From Heterohyrax brucei (lineage: Eukaryota > Chordata > Mammalia > Hyracoidea > Procaviidae), in assembly GCA_028571685.1 (NCBI GenBank), contig CM053162.1, positions 9,242,001 through 9,306,000 on the forward strand: a stretch of DNA of 64,000 nucleotides. The letters are read 5' to 3'. Every line of letters begins with the position of its first letter. The stretch's first letter is position 1. Made by a program: the position numbers and the translations under genes. Below, in pieces: positions 33,162 to 43,587 of the stretch. The notes beneath the pieces are model-generated. The model made no database searches. It saw nothing but the letters and a program-made list of their open reading frames with translations, and was not told the origin of the DNA.

Positions 33162-33540
33162 TTGTTAGTTCTGATGGCGTCTCTTCCAACTTATGGTGAG
33201 AACAGTGTGTACAGTGGAACTGTTTCACAGTTTTCGATGGCTGTAGCTTTTCAAGGAGCCCTGGTTGTACAGTGTTTAAGAGCTGCCAAAAGATTGGCGG
33301 TTCAAATCCATCAATTGCTCCTTGAAAACTCTATGAGGCAGTTCTACCCTATCCTATCAGGCTGCTGTGAGCTGGAATCAACTCAGTTTCAACAGGTTTG
33401 TTGTTGTTGTTGTTGTTTTGTTTTGGTCACCTTTCAGAAGCAAACCACCAGGGCTGACTTCCAAGGCACTTCTGGGTTGGTTTGAATCACCAGTGTTGCA
33501 GCTAGTAATCAAGTGTTTAACCACTTATGCCACACAGAGA
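33162..33540 (-). mobile_element. AfroSINE longer variant, split by another AfroSINE
   Basis: Left half 33162-33253 ('gttgttagttctgatggcgtctcttcc...gttttcgatggctg') and right half 33426-33540 ('cagaagcaaaccaccagggctgacttccaaggcacttctggg') join into one reversed variant SINE, like the one at 12051-12245. Confidence 0.85.
33254..33425 (+). mobile_element. AfroSINE nested in an opposite-strand AfroSINE
   Basis: 'aaggagccctggttgtacagtgtttaagagctgcc' through 'gctggaatcaactcagtttcaacagg' and a (TTG)n tail. Flanks 'gtagcttttca' and 'gtcacctttca' are possible decayed target duplications (8 of 11). Confidence 0.92.
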
Positions 33541-33810
33541 TTCCCACAGAAAACTGTAATGGGAATGGGAGCAACTGTACACCAAAATATTCATTTGGTC
33601 ATGAAACTATATAGAAGCCTTCAGAGAACCCTAATCTAAACTTATCCTCTGCTTTTAAAGATGTTGGTCTATTTATATTAGTGAGAAAGGCTGGAGTTTC
33701 ATCTGCTACATTTTTTCTTAATGTTGCTGTAAAGAAAATTATCCTAGCACACTTACAAAAATACCTCAGAGGTGGGGGGAGGCATCATTGGCAAACAAAT
33801 TCGAAGACAT
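33541..33810. other. Single-copy DNA, no feature seen
   Basis: Nothing recognised. Confidence 0.4.
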
Positions 33811-33935
33811 GCATTATTTGTTTTATTTTTTTTATTTAATATGATTGAGTGAAAATGTACATTCCCGTATAAATTTACATGCCCACCTATATGCAGCTTC
33901 CACTGCTCTCCCTGTTGGGAGCATTATTTGTTTTA
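33811..33935 (-). mobile_element. 95-bp L1 3' end with perfect 15-bp target duplication
   Basis: 33826-33920 is a reversed L1 3' terminus (T-rich start, 'gagtgaaaatgtacattcccgtataaatttac', 'gcagcttccactgctctccctg'). gcattatttgtttta occurs exactly at 33811-33825 and 33921-33935. It is extremely 5'-truncated. Confidence 0.92.
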
Positions 33936-34087
33936 AACACAGTGATTTACGTCCTTGCTTAATCCAGAAATGTTGTAAAAGAGGGTGGAAAGATGATGGA
34001 AAGAAGAAGGCAAAAAGAAATAAATTGTCCATCTTCCAGTCTGGCTACAAGATCTAGTAGCCTATGACTTCTCTTTCTCTTCACTTC

Positions 34088-34859
34088 CTTCCTGTGATAG
34101 TTAAGATTGTATGTCACCTTGGGTGGGCTATGATTCTCAGTGGCAGCTATGAGACGATGTGACTATCTCCATAATGAGATCAATATAATATAACCACCTC
34201 TATGATGAAATCAGCTATGAGCAGCCAATCAACTGAAAGGGTGTTTACTTGGGTGTGTGTGGTCTACATCCAAGATACATGGATTGTCTGGCAAAACTCA
34301 CTGGCTTTGCTGTCTTTGGATTCTGAAGCTGGCTCCTCACCTGACTTCTAGTTCTTGATTCAGCTAGAAATTCAGCCGTCAGTCTTGGAATTCATCACTT
34401 TCCACATCCTGTAAGCCAGAGGCTTGAGTTTACCAGCTCATGCAGTCACATGAATCAGGAGAAAGCCTCTAGCCCGACCCAAGGACTTGGGACTTTCCAG
34501 TCTCTACAACCATGTGAGCCAACATGTGAGATGTGAGCTATTTCTTTGAATAAATCTGTCTCTGTCTCTGTCTCTCTCTCTCTGTATATATATCTACTGC
34601 CACTGAGTTGATTGCAACTCATAGTGACCCTATAGGACAGAGTAGAACTGCTCCACAGAGTTTTCAAGGAGCCCCTGGCAGATTCAAATTGCCTAACCTT
34701 ATGGTTAGCAGACAAGCACTTAACCACTGTATCACCAGCATCTCCACATGTGTGAGAAAATATATATATATACATAGATATATACACAGATACATATATG
34801 CTTCGCTGATTTTGGTTCTCTTCTCTACAGAACCCAGCTTAACAGCCTAAGACATTTCC
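34088..34859 (+). mobile_element. Solo ERVL-type LTR with near-perfect target duplication
   Basis: LTR body 34093-34854, from 'tgtgatagttaagattgtatgtcacc' to 'gaacccagcttaacagcctaagaca'. Flanking cttcc (34088-34092) and tttcc (34855-34859) differ at one base. A (TCTG)n/(TA)n tract lies at 34556-34592 and an AfroSINE is inserted at 34593-34745. It resembles the LTRs at 44387 and 58018 in overall layout, especially the end. Confidence 0.82.
34593..34745 (-). mobile_element. AfroSINE inside the ERVL-type LTR
   Basis: Reversed family text 'actgccactgagttgattgcaactcatagtgaccctataggacagagtagaactgctcc' to 'aaccactgtatcaccagcatctcc'. Little diverged. Confidence 0.93.
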
Positions 34860-35734
34860 CAAAACTCTGTTCTTGGGAGGCACCCAGTGTAAATAACCAT
34901 CCAATTTACCACACTGACATTTATGAAAAACATAATCATACAGAGTTTAAAACTTGAAAGGATAAACTCGGTATCTTGAGAATTGTTAATGGGCTTCTCT
35001 AAATTTTCTTCAGGCTATGGAAAACAATATACCTTGTTTTAATAAGATTATATTCTTATTTCTTGACAGACATAGCATTAATGAAAGCAACATGGATTCA
35101 TGCTCTCGTGCTGTGAAACACACGAGATGTTTTTCTCTAAATAGAAAACAATACTATTCTATCTTCACTACCTGTCAGGGGAATGAGTAGAGGTGTCCTT
35201 ATAAGTGTGAAGAGGGAAGCAAGCAAGAGCTGACAAGGTTTTCCTTCCACCAAAAAATTTAAACTCAGGAAGACAGATTAAAGTGAAAATTAAAAGCAGA
35301 CTTGAGAAGAGAATGACAGAAAAGCTTCAGGTTTCTGTGCAGAAGGCTGACTCTTGGTCACTTTGCCTCAGTAATGGTGGAAGCACCTTGCTGGTCAATA
35401 GTCGATGCTTATATTTGTTGATCAGATGGAAAGATGAGAGGAATGGTGGCTACAAGGATGAAGTGGTGGAAGGAAGATAGGATGAGTGGACAAATGTATG
35501 GAAATAAAGAAGGATAGTGACAGGTGGATGGATGGATAAATGGTCTCTAAGAATTTTATTTCCGGGCCCTAAGAAGGTCACCTTCCTAAATCACTGTCCA
35601 ACCAAGTGGTCATAGGGATAAATCCTAAAAGAGCCATTTCAAATCACTGCTTACTCTGAGATACAGAAAACTGCAACACTTCAATTACTTTTAGAGGTTT
35701 ATTGTTTTGTGGATGTATAAAATTACATACTGTA
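34860..35734. other. Single-copy DNA, no feature seen
   Basis: No repeat or domain recognised. Confidence 0.45.
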
Positions 35735-36260
35735 TATAATTACTACTACCATAAAATGCTTATTCCTTTACCCCGTAACTCCACTTAGAATAAATTATCC
35801 TAAATAAACACCTCAAAAGAATTTTTTAAAGTTATTTGCATAAATATGGCTTTGAAGCATGACCTAGAAAATTTAACAATGGTAGTAGTCTACAAATGAT
35901 GAAGTAAGTTATTTCAATTTCATTAGATGGGCTATTAAGTAGACATAAAATAACAATAAAAATTATGAAACAATATGGAAAAATGTTTATAGTAAGAGAA
36001 AAGTCAACATTCTATGTACATTTTCTCCACAAGGAACATGTATAAATTCTGTAATCACAAAACAGAAATAGTAAATACAGTTTTATATATAGCTGTACAA
36101 CTATGTGAAGTTATGTTTACATGTGAAGAGGTTGGAAAGAATGACAAAATAATGACAACAATATGAATGTTAAGATTGTAGAATTCTAGACAAATTATTT
36201 TTTAATTTAGAAAAATATACAAAATGGATTTGAATTATTTAATTCTCTTTAATATAAATA
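35735..36260 (+). mobile_element. Old L1 (L1M-like) 3' end
   Basis: AT-rich text with 'gtaactccacttagaataaattatcc', 'tgggctattaagtagacataaaa', 'atatggaaaaatgtttatagtaag' follows the order of ancient L1 ORF2 C-terminus plus 3' UTR. Strongly diverged. Confidence 0.55.
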
Positions 36261-37044
36261 TAATAATATTTTCAGATGAAATGAAATCCAAACAGGTCAA
36301 CATTTCTTATTGAGTCATAGAAGGCCTAATGAGAAGTAGTGAGATGAGGAACCTCTCAAAGCAGAGGACTGTTTGAGTGGAAGAAAATTTGAGAAAATAC
36401 ATAAAAACATTGGAGAATAAATGTCTCCTACTCCTCCCCAAATTCTCCCTCCTTGATCCAGCCCTCTTCTGCCGTTTCTACAACCTTGTCCCATTAATTA
36501 CTAGTTCTTAGAGCTCCTACCCCTTGCCTGTGTTTTGCTATTACATCTTGAATTATTCCAGCCCCACAGCCTCTAATACTTTAGTATATAAAAAAATGCT
36601 GGGTATATTAGCCTTCTGCTGCATTACAAATAACCATAAACCTAGAGGATTTACAAGACACACAATTATTATCTTACAGGCTTTGTGGGTCAGGGATCTG
36701 GGCACAGCTCAGCTGGATCTTTTGCTCAGGGTCTTTCACATGCAGTGATCAAGATATCAGCCTGGCTGTGCTCTCATCTGCAAGTTTGACTGGGGAGAAA
36801 TCCTCTTCCAAGCTCATGCAGGTTGTTGGCAGAGCTTATGTCTGGACATTGCAGATGCATAAGTGACAGCCTACCCTTCTTACAAGATTTTCAACCGGAA
36901 GCTGACATCTGGTTCCAAAGACACCTGCAATTCCCTGCCATGTGGTCCATTCTATAGGCAACTCACAGCATGACATCTTCTGCTAAGACAGTGTTTTATA
37001 CAACATTATGCAATTATGGGAGTGACAGCTATTACCTTTGCCTC
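36261..37044. other. Mostly single-copy DNA
   Basis: A short L2-like pyrimidine block lies near 36425-36560. No gene recognised. Confidence 0.4.
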
Positions 37045-37216
37045 AGAAATCCTGGTAGTGTGGTGATTGAGAGCTACAGCTGCTAATCAAAAGGTCAGTA
37101 GTTCGAATCCACCAGGCATTCCTTAGAAACCTGATACGGCTGTTCCACTCTTCCTCTAGGGTCACTGTGAGTCAGAATCAAGTCTATGGCAGTGGATTTT
37201 TTTTTTTTTTTGGCTG
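37045..37216 (+). mobile_element. AfroSINE
   Basis: 'agaaatcctggtagtgtggtgattgagagctacagctgctaatc' through 'gtcactgtgagtcagaatcaag' and a T tail. Confidence 0.92.
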
Positions 37217-37339
37217 GAAGCTAGTCGCAGATTCTGCCCACACTCAAGAGGATCAGATTATACAGGGTGTTAACATCAAGAGATGGATGGAGAGCACAGG
37301 GCTTCCTTGGAATTCTGCTTATCACACTGTATCTCCTGT

Positions 37340-37780
37340 ATCATAACAACAACTTCACCTAGACTTTTGCTACTTTAGATCCCTTCATCTCTGTCTCGGC
37401 TTCAGTGACAAACTTCCAAATGGACGCACCCTTCCCATTCATGGAACTCCAGTCACAAGAAACTTCCTTTCATTCTCCCTACTACACAAGTGCCTTTCCA
37501 TCTCAGGACCTTCAATTCTCCTACCTCTCTTCACCTAATTAATTTCTGCTTCATCGCAGTTTTGATGTCACACCCTCAGCGAAGCTCACAATGTAATGTA
37601 GTATAACAACTTTTCAGTAACTAAGGATTTGATATTCAAGAATTCTGTTCAGTTGCAAGCTCTACAAAAGGAAGAAATGTCTGTATTGTTTCCTGTGGTA
37701 TCTGAGTGCTTTCATAGTATGATGCTTGGGACACATTAGGTTCTCAGTAACCATTTATCAAATGAGTTTTTATGCTAATA
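37340..37780 (+). mobile_element. L2 LINE 3' end
   Basis: 'acaagtgcctttccatctcaggaccttcaattctcctacctc' is L2 ORF2 C-terminal text. The terminus is 'gaagaaatgtctgtattgtttcctgtggtatctgagtgc...ggttctcagtaaccatttatcaaatga'. Confidence 0.65.
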
Positions 37781-38007
37781 AAATATCGCCCACATTTCTG
37801 AACCTTTCACCCATGCTTCAGCACTTGGCTTCTGTGCTACCACTCTATGAAAATTCTTCTCTACGAAGGATGTTATCAATGTCTTTCTAATTGTAAAATC
37901 CAATTGCCTCTTCACAGTTCTCACCCTTCTTTAGTGTTCTATGTCTTCTAGCACGTGGGTTACCCCTTCCTACAAGTTCTACCCCTTTGGGCTTATGAAG
38001 TCCTAAA

Positions 38008-38325
38008 TGTGCTGGGGCAGTGGGAGCCCATTTAAGAGACCTACGTTTGATTGCCAGCCAATATGACTTCATGCAAGACTGCCACGTGTCTGTCCATGGA
38101 GACTTGCATGTTGCTATGATGCTGAACAGGTTTCAGCTGAGTTTCTAAACTAAGACGGACCCAGAAGAAAGTCATGGCAGTCTATTTCTGAGAAAAATCA
38201 GCCAGTAAAAACCCTGTGGATCACAATGTTCTAATCCATTATCTATCAGATGAGTGGTGACAAAGGACTGAACAGCTTTTCAATACACTGTGCATAGGGC
38301 CATATGGTAGCAGCTAACAACAACT
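38008..38325 (+). mobile_element. Long AfroSINE-like/RTE-leader element
   Basis: 'gagacctacgtttgattgccagcc', 'gacttgcatgttgctatgatgctgaacaggtttcagctgagtttct', 'gaaaaatcagccagtaaaaaccctgtggatcacaatg' and an '(caa)n' end at 38320. Related to 15168-15385 and to the leader of RTE elements. Confidence 0.72.
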
Positions 38326-38677
38326 CTACTGATTCCTTTCCTCACACTCTGATCACTCCTTTCATGTCACTCTCTAAGATTGTCTTTCTCTCTTGAAATT
38401 TCAGCTTTACTTTCTTCCAGAGAAATCTAAAACATGTACTCCCAGCTCTCAGCTCTAGATCTAAACAGACCCGCATTTCCATTAGACAGGTGGAAATTTT
38501 CACTTGAATGACTCACCAACATTTCAAGCTCAACTGGTTAAAAACCTTCTTCCCCTCCCCTCCTTGGTTTTTGTCTCTGATTTTATGTTGAAGACCTCAA
38601 AATTACTTGCTAAAAACCCCAGAGTAGCTGTCTTGGTCATCCACGGGAGCTGTAAGAGAAATATCACAAATAGACGG

Positions 38678-39189
38678 TGTCATGGATTGAACTATGTCCT
38701 CCCCAAAATGTGTGTAGCCATGTGGCTGAGCCATGATTCCCAATATTTTATGATTGTCCTCCACTTTGTGATTTTCCTATGGTATGTGTTAAAGAGGACT
38801 AGGGTGGGACTGTAAGTCCCCTCCTAAGGTCACCTCCTGCTCCACTGTAAAGGGAGTTTCCCTGGAGTGTGGCTCTACCACCTTTTGTCCTACGAGGAAT
38901 AAGAGGAAAGGGAAGCAAGCCGAGAGCTGGGGACCTCATGCCGTCAAGAAGGCAGCACCAGGAGTAGAGTGCATCCTTCAGGTGCTTCTGTGCCAGGACG
39001 CTCCCTGAACAAAGACGAAAGCAGCACCTGCAACTTCCTCCAGAACTGACAAGGGGTAGAGCCTTCCCCTGGAGGGGGCATCCTGAATTTGGACTTGTAG
39101 CCTACCGGACTGTGTGAGAGTAAACTTTGTTTTGTTAAAGCCTTCCACTTGTGGCACCTCTGTTAGAGCAGCACTAGCTGACTAAAACA
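38678..39189 (+). mobile_element. Solo LTR, MaLR/MLT1-like, copy 4, nested
   Basis: Starts 'tgtcatggattgaactatgtcctcccc' and ends 'agcactagctgactaaaaca'. Inserted in copy 3 near that LTR's outer end. A target duplication is not evident (gacgg before, gcttt after). Confidence 0.85.
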
Positions 39190-39499
39190 GCTTTAACAAA
39201 GACAAGTTTATTTTCTCACAAACCTGTAGGCTACAAGTCTGACTTCAGGGCTGCAGGGGAAGGCTTTCTATCTCTTTTGGCTTCTGAGGAATGTCCCTCT
39301 TGTAAGTATCCCCTTAGTCTGGGAGCATCTCAGTGCAGGAACTCCAGATTCAAATGATGTACTCTGCTTCCAACTCTCCTTTCTTGGTGGTATGAGTTTC
39401 CCATGTCTCTCTACTCACTTTTCTCTTTTATGTCTCAAAAGAGACTAGCTTAAGACACTGCACAATCTGTTAGACCTCATCAATATAACTGCCATTGTT

Positions 39500-40040
39500 C
39501 TATCTGTGAAGGATTGAATTGTGTCCCCCTAAAAATAATGAGTAACCATGCACCTGGGTCATGATTTCCTGTATTCCATGATTGTCCTCCATTTTGTGAT
39601 TTTCCTATGCACTGTGTTAAACAGTTAGGGTGGGACTGTAAATCCCTTCATAGGGTCACCTCCCTAATCCCCTGTAAAGGGGGTTCCCCTCAAGTGTGAC
39701 TCACACCACCCTTTCTCCTTCCACCCTACAAGAGATGAAAGGAAAGGGAAGCAAACAGAAAATGGGGAACCTCACACTATCAACAAAGCAACACCAGAAG
39801 AAGAGTGAGTGTGTCCTTCAGACCTGAGGTTCCTGAGCCAGGATGCTTCCCAGCTAAAGACTGATGCAACACAAAGACTTTGCTCCAGAGCTAACAGCTG
39901 GAAAAGCCTTCCCCTGGAGTGGGCATCCTGAATTTGGACTTGTAACCTACTGGACTGTGTAAGAATAAACTTTCCTTTGTTAAAGCCATCCACTCTGTGG
40001 TATTTCTGTTAGAATAGCACTAGCTGACTAAAGCACTATC
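39500..40040 (+). mobile_element. Solo LTR, MaLR/MLT1-like, copy 5, nested, perfect 5-bp target duplication
   Basis: LTR body 39505-40035 starts 'tgtgaaggattgaattgtgtccccc' and ends 'agcactagctgactaaagca'. It is flanked by ctatc at 39500-39504 and 40036-40040. Inserted in the middle of copy 3. Confidence 0.9.
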
Positions 40041-40794
40041 TTATTAAACCATAGTGATAGAATTTACACAGGAAATCTCATCAAATCATGGATAATCACA
40101 CAACACAAGGAATCATGACCCAGCTAAATTGATACACAGAGTTTTTACGGGACATAATTCAATCCATGACAGCCACCTTTAGCTACTTCAGGTGTCTCAC
40201 TGAATTAACTTTTGCACCTTATCCCTCCTCTGCAGTATCACTGCTCTTATTACTTCTCATTTTTTTACTCCCGTAACAGTCGCCTAAATGACCTCCACTT
40301 CCAGACCCTACTGGCCACTTAGCAGTTATTTTTCTAAAACGCAGTTCTAAGCACAGTCTGAAGGGATCACCATTTGCATAAAGACAATGCAAACTCATAA
40401 CACGACTTGAAACGTTTCCCACATTCTGCCCCCCGGATGACTCCCCGCCTTACCCCTGCCATCACACCGGCTCGGCTCTTGTCTGGTCTAACCAGACGAG
40501 CTATTGTTTCTAGGGCCGCTCAGCCCTGGGGCTTTGCTAACAGGGTTGTTCTCTAATTGAAACATTCTTCCCCTCAGTCCTGCTTATGGAAGGCAAAAAC
40601 AGAACAAGAATAAAAACACCTGCTTACTCCTCAAAGGCCAATTCTAATGTGACTTCCTCCACAAAGACTGCAGATTCAGAATCTCTTTCCTTTGTGTTCC
40701 AGTAATATCCTGGAGTACTTACCACTTTCCTGTAACAATATTTTGAACTGATCTAATCCCCACTACTAGAGTTCCTGGGTAGTGGAAACAGTAA

Positions 40795-41895
40795 GGGCAC
40801 TCAGATGCTACAAACAAACTACGATGTATTCATGCAGTGGAACACTATGCAATACTAAATAACAATGATGATATTAGTAAACACAACATGGAGTGATGTG
40901 GAAAACCTTATGCTGAGTGAAATTAGTCATTTGCAAAAGGACAAATGTTGTATGAAATCACATTATAAGGACTCAGGAAAAATTTCAAGCACAGAAGAAA
41001 ATAGTCTTTGATGATTTACATGGGTGAGAAGAGACCTAGAAGGGTATTCATAGATTAAGTAGCAGATAAGAATTGGGTTAGGTGAAGGGAGCGACAGCAC
41101 ACAACAGAAGGGAGATTGGCACACCTGGTCTACACCAAAAGCTAAAAGGTTTTATAAATACAACCCAAAATTTTGAAGGACAGAGTAGCAGGGACAGGCA
41201 TCTGGTGACCAAGGTTTCAGGGGACATCTAGGCTAATGATTATAACTATTTTTTTTTAAGAAAATATTTTGCATACCACTTTTGAGTGGTGTCTGGGGCT
41301 TAAAAGCTAGCAAACAACCATCTAAGTAGTATCAATTGGTCCCAGTCCACCTGGAGCAGAGGAGAATGAATGACACCAAAGAGTGAGAAAAATGTGAGCC
41401 CAGCAGACAGAAGGTACCATCTGATCCAGTGACTATGTCAGCATGAGACCAGAAGGAATAGATGGTGCCTGGCCACCACCAATGTCTCCCCTGACGGGGA
41501 CCGCAACATAGAATCTGTGACATAGCTGGAGAAAATTCTTCAGACAAAGATTGGAATGGACTATAAGACATAGAGTCATGCTGGCAAAGAGTGTGCTGCT
41601 TAGCTTAAATATATACAGGAAGCTATCTGAGTAGTTCCTGTCCAGAGGTGAGAGGAAAGGGTGGAGAAGGACAGGAGTTGGTTAAACAGATACAGGAAGT
41701 ACAGGGTAGAAAGGAAGAGTGCCCTGTCACAGGGTAGAGGAGCAGTTAGAATTGCATAGTGCTGTGTGTGTGCAGGTTTTTGTATGGCAAATTGATTTGG
41801 GTGAGGGTCGCCATGAGTCGGATCCGACTCGACGGCACTTGGCTTTTTTGGCTGTAAACTTTCACTTAAAGCACAATAAAATATTTTTTTAAAAA
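40795..41895 (+). mobile_element. L1 LINE 3' end (ORF2 C-terminus and 3' UTR)
   Basis: 5'-truncated at about 40800 ('aaacaaactacgatgtattcatgcagtggaacactatgc'). The 3' UTR runs to an A-rich end at about 41895 ('ttcacttaaagcacaataaaa'). It contains a 45-base AfroSINE-type tail at 41805-41849. Confidence 0.82.
41805..41849 (+). repeat. Ultra-short SINE/RTE-type 3' tail with intact CpGs
   Basis: 'gggtcgccatgagtcgg', then the palindrome gagtcggatccgactc (41815-41830), then 'gacggcacttggc' and T6. There is no SINE body, and the L1 3' UTR resumes after it. All CpGs of the family tail are kept. Confidence 0.7.
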
Positions 41896-41921
41896 TTCAG
41901 CTATTAACTCTTAGCCAACTT

Positions 41922-42037
41922 AAAGAAAGACCTGGAGATCTACTTCCAAAAATTTGCCATCGAAAACCTCGTGGAATGCAGCTCTACTCTGACTCACATA
42001 GGGTGGCCTTCAGTTGAAATTGATTCCACAACAACTG
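41922..42037 (+). mobile_element. AfroSINE variant, partial
   Basis: 'aagaaagacctggagatctacttccaaaaatttgccatcgaaaacctcgtgg' and 'ggccttcagttgaaattgattccacaacaactgg'. Same variant as 50000-50185. Confidence 0.72.
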
Positions 42038-42099
42038 GACTAACTCTTGATACTAGCTGTGAACTCCTTGGAGGTACTGGCCATCTCAGTCTCTGCTAT

Positions 42100-42574
42100 G
42101 CCTCTTTCTTAGTCAGCTAGCACTGCTTAAACAGAAATACCAGAAGTGTCAGAGTCCAGTAGACTGAAAGTCAAAATTCCAAGTGTCGGCTCTGGGGGAC
42201 GGCTTTCTCTGCCGTCCTCAGGAATGTCTCTGTTGTGAATCTTCCCCTGGTCTGGAAGCTTCTGAGGCACAGGAACCCCCATCCTTTCCAAAGGACACAC
42301 TCAGTTCCCAGCACTGCTTCTTGGTGGTGTCAGGCCCCCAAATCTCTCGGCTAGCGTCTTTCCTTTATGTCTCAAGAGACTGCCTCAAGGCACAAAATAA
42401 TCTTACGCACTGAGTCCTGCCCCACCAACACGACTGCCACCTGCCTGCTCTCGTTAACATCATAGAGGCAGGATTTGCAAAATGGAGGAACAGAAACCAA
42501 TTCCAGAAATCATGGCCTAGTCAAATTGCTGTACGGATTTTTGGGGGGAATACAACTCAATCCGCGACAGTCTC
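42100..42574 (-). mobile_element. Solo LTR, MaLR/MLT1-like, copy 6, antisense
   Basis: LTR body 42105-42569, from 'tttcttagtcagctagcactgc' to 'acaactcaatccgcgaca'. Flanks gcctc (42100-42104) and gtctc (42570-42574) differ at one base. It splits the last part of the ancient L2. Confidence 0.85.
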
Positions 42575-42645
42575 TTATACTTAGCAGATCCCTGGCCCGA
42601 TCCTGGCACTGTAAAATTATCTGACATTGAAGGCCCAAGGACCTC

Positions 42646-43284
42646 TGTCTGAGTCTGCTCCAGAGCTGCTACTGTCAAGTTGGAAGGAATCAAACAGGAA
42701 GTTCAGGGAGACAAAAACCTGCAGTTAACGGAAAAGCAAGCTCTCAGCCCGCTACCTTGTTAAAATTAACAAGCAACCAAGTGAAACATGTGGCTTAGGA
42801 GTTGGATTTCTTATTGCTATTATTCCACAAACACATAGTATGCATTTCCTAGGAATAAGCTCGGTTCCATGAGTAGATAAACTGTAGATGACAGCAGAAG
42901 ACTAGATCTGGAGTACAGAATTAGTGGGTGTTCTTCAAAATCCAGAAGACTGTGATGGAGTGTTGTCATATGACCCAACAGTGCCAGAGGGACATCAAAG
43001 CCTCTCAAAAGTAAAATGATGCCTACCAGCCGGGGTCATTCAGAGGAAGCAGCTCTTGGGCAAATCATATCATATCTTTCTTTTTTCTTTCCTTGTTTTG
43101 AATTGCTAAAATCTCAGCTGAGTGCTCAGCAGCATGGCACACAGTTCAAAGTCAGAGCTGTGGACTCAGGTAGACTTCTATCTGCACACAGGCCTATCTC
43201 TTTCAGCTCTGTATCTCAGGAGCTGCTTTCATCAAGTGGTGATAGAATAACAGGGCTCAATTTACAGGTTCTGAGATGTAAGTA
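42646..43284. other. Single-copy DNA, no feature seen
   Basis: Short frames (42820-43008 minus; 43016-43285 plus) show no recognisable domain. Confidence 0.45.
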
Positions 43285-43415
43285 AAATAATATGTGTACA
43301 GCACCTTGTACTGAGCATATCTAAGCACTCAGTTAATATTAGGGCTTTTTTCTTTCTTTTTAGTGTGTCTACTATGTGCCAGGCTCGGTGCTATGTACAA
43401 TTTAAATCATTAAAT
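43285..43415 (+). mobile_element. MIR-like 3' end pieces
   Basis: 'gtgtacagcaccttgtactgagcatatctaagcactcagttaatatt' fits a MIR 3' end. 'tactatgtgccaggctcggtgctatg' is a second MIR/L2-like block. Confidence 0.45.
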
Positions 43416-43423
43416 AGATGCTA

Positions 43424-43587
43424 ACCCAAAGCCAAACCTCCTGTCATAGAATTGATCCTGACTCATAGCTATCTTACAGGTGAGAGAATTTCCCCATGGA
43501 GTTTCGAAGGAGCACCTGGCAGATTTAGAGTGCCAAACCTTTTGGTTTCCAGATGGAACATTTAACCACTACTCCACCAGTGTTTCT
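43424..43587 (-). mobile_element. AfroSINE
   Basis: 'acccaaagccaaacctcctgtcatagaattgatcctgactcatagc' through 'ggagcacctggcagatttagagtgccaaaccttttgg' to 'actccaccagtgtttctg'. Confidence 0.9.

Larger units (their letters stand above)
38629..40171 (-). mobile_element. Solo LTR, MaLR/MLT1-like, copy 3, split twice by its own family
   Basis: Antisense LTR pieces 38629-38677 ('tgtcttggtcatcc'), 39190-39499 ('ctttaacaaagacaagtttattttctc') and 40041-40171 (ending 'acataattcaatccatgaca') join into one reversed LTR. Two sense copies of the same family fill the gaps. Confidence 0.85.
37790..42645 (+). mobile_element. One ancient L2 LINE cut into pieces by later insertions
   Basis: L2 segments occur in consensus order: 37790-38005 ('gttatcaatgtctttctaattgtaaaatccaattgcctcttcacag'), 38326-38628, 40172-40790 (with 'cgtaacagtcgcctaaatgacctccacttcc' and 'tttttctaaaacgcag'), 42040-42104 ('ctgtgaactccttggaggtactggcc') and 42570-42645. 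The gaps are filled by an AfroSINE-like element, an LTR nest, an L1 3' end with a SINE, and another LTR. Reading the segments as one element is inference from their order and orientation. Confidence 0.6.

Noticed and set aside
38678..40035. A possible two-LTR provirus, given two same-strand LTRs 315 bases apart
   Set aside because: The sequence between them is the reversed host LTR, not retroviral internal sequence, and copy 5 has its own target duplication.
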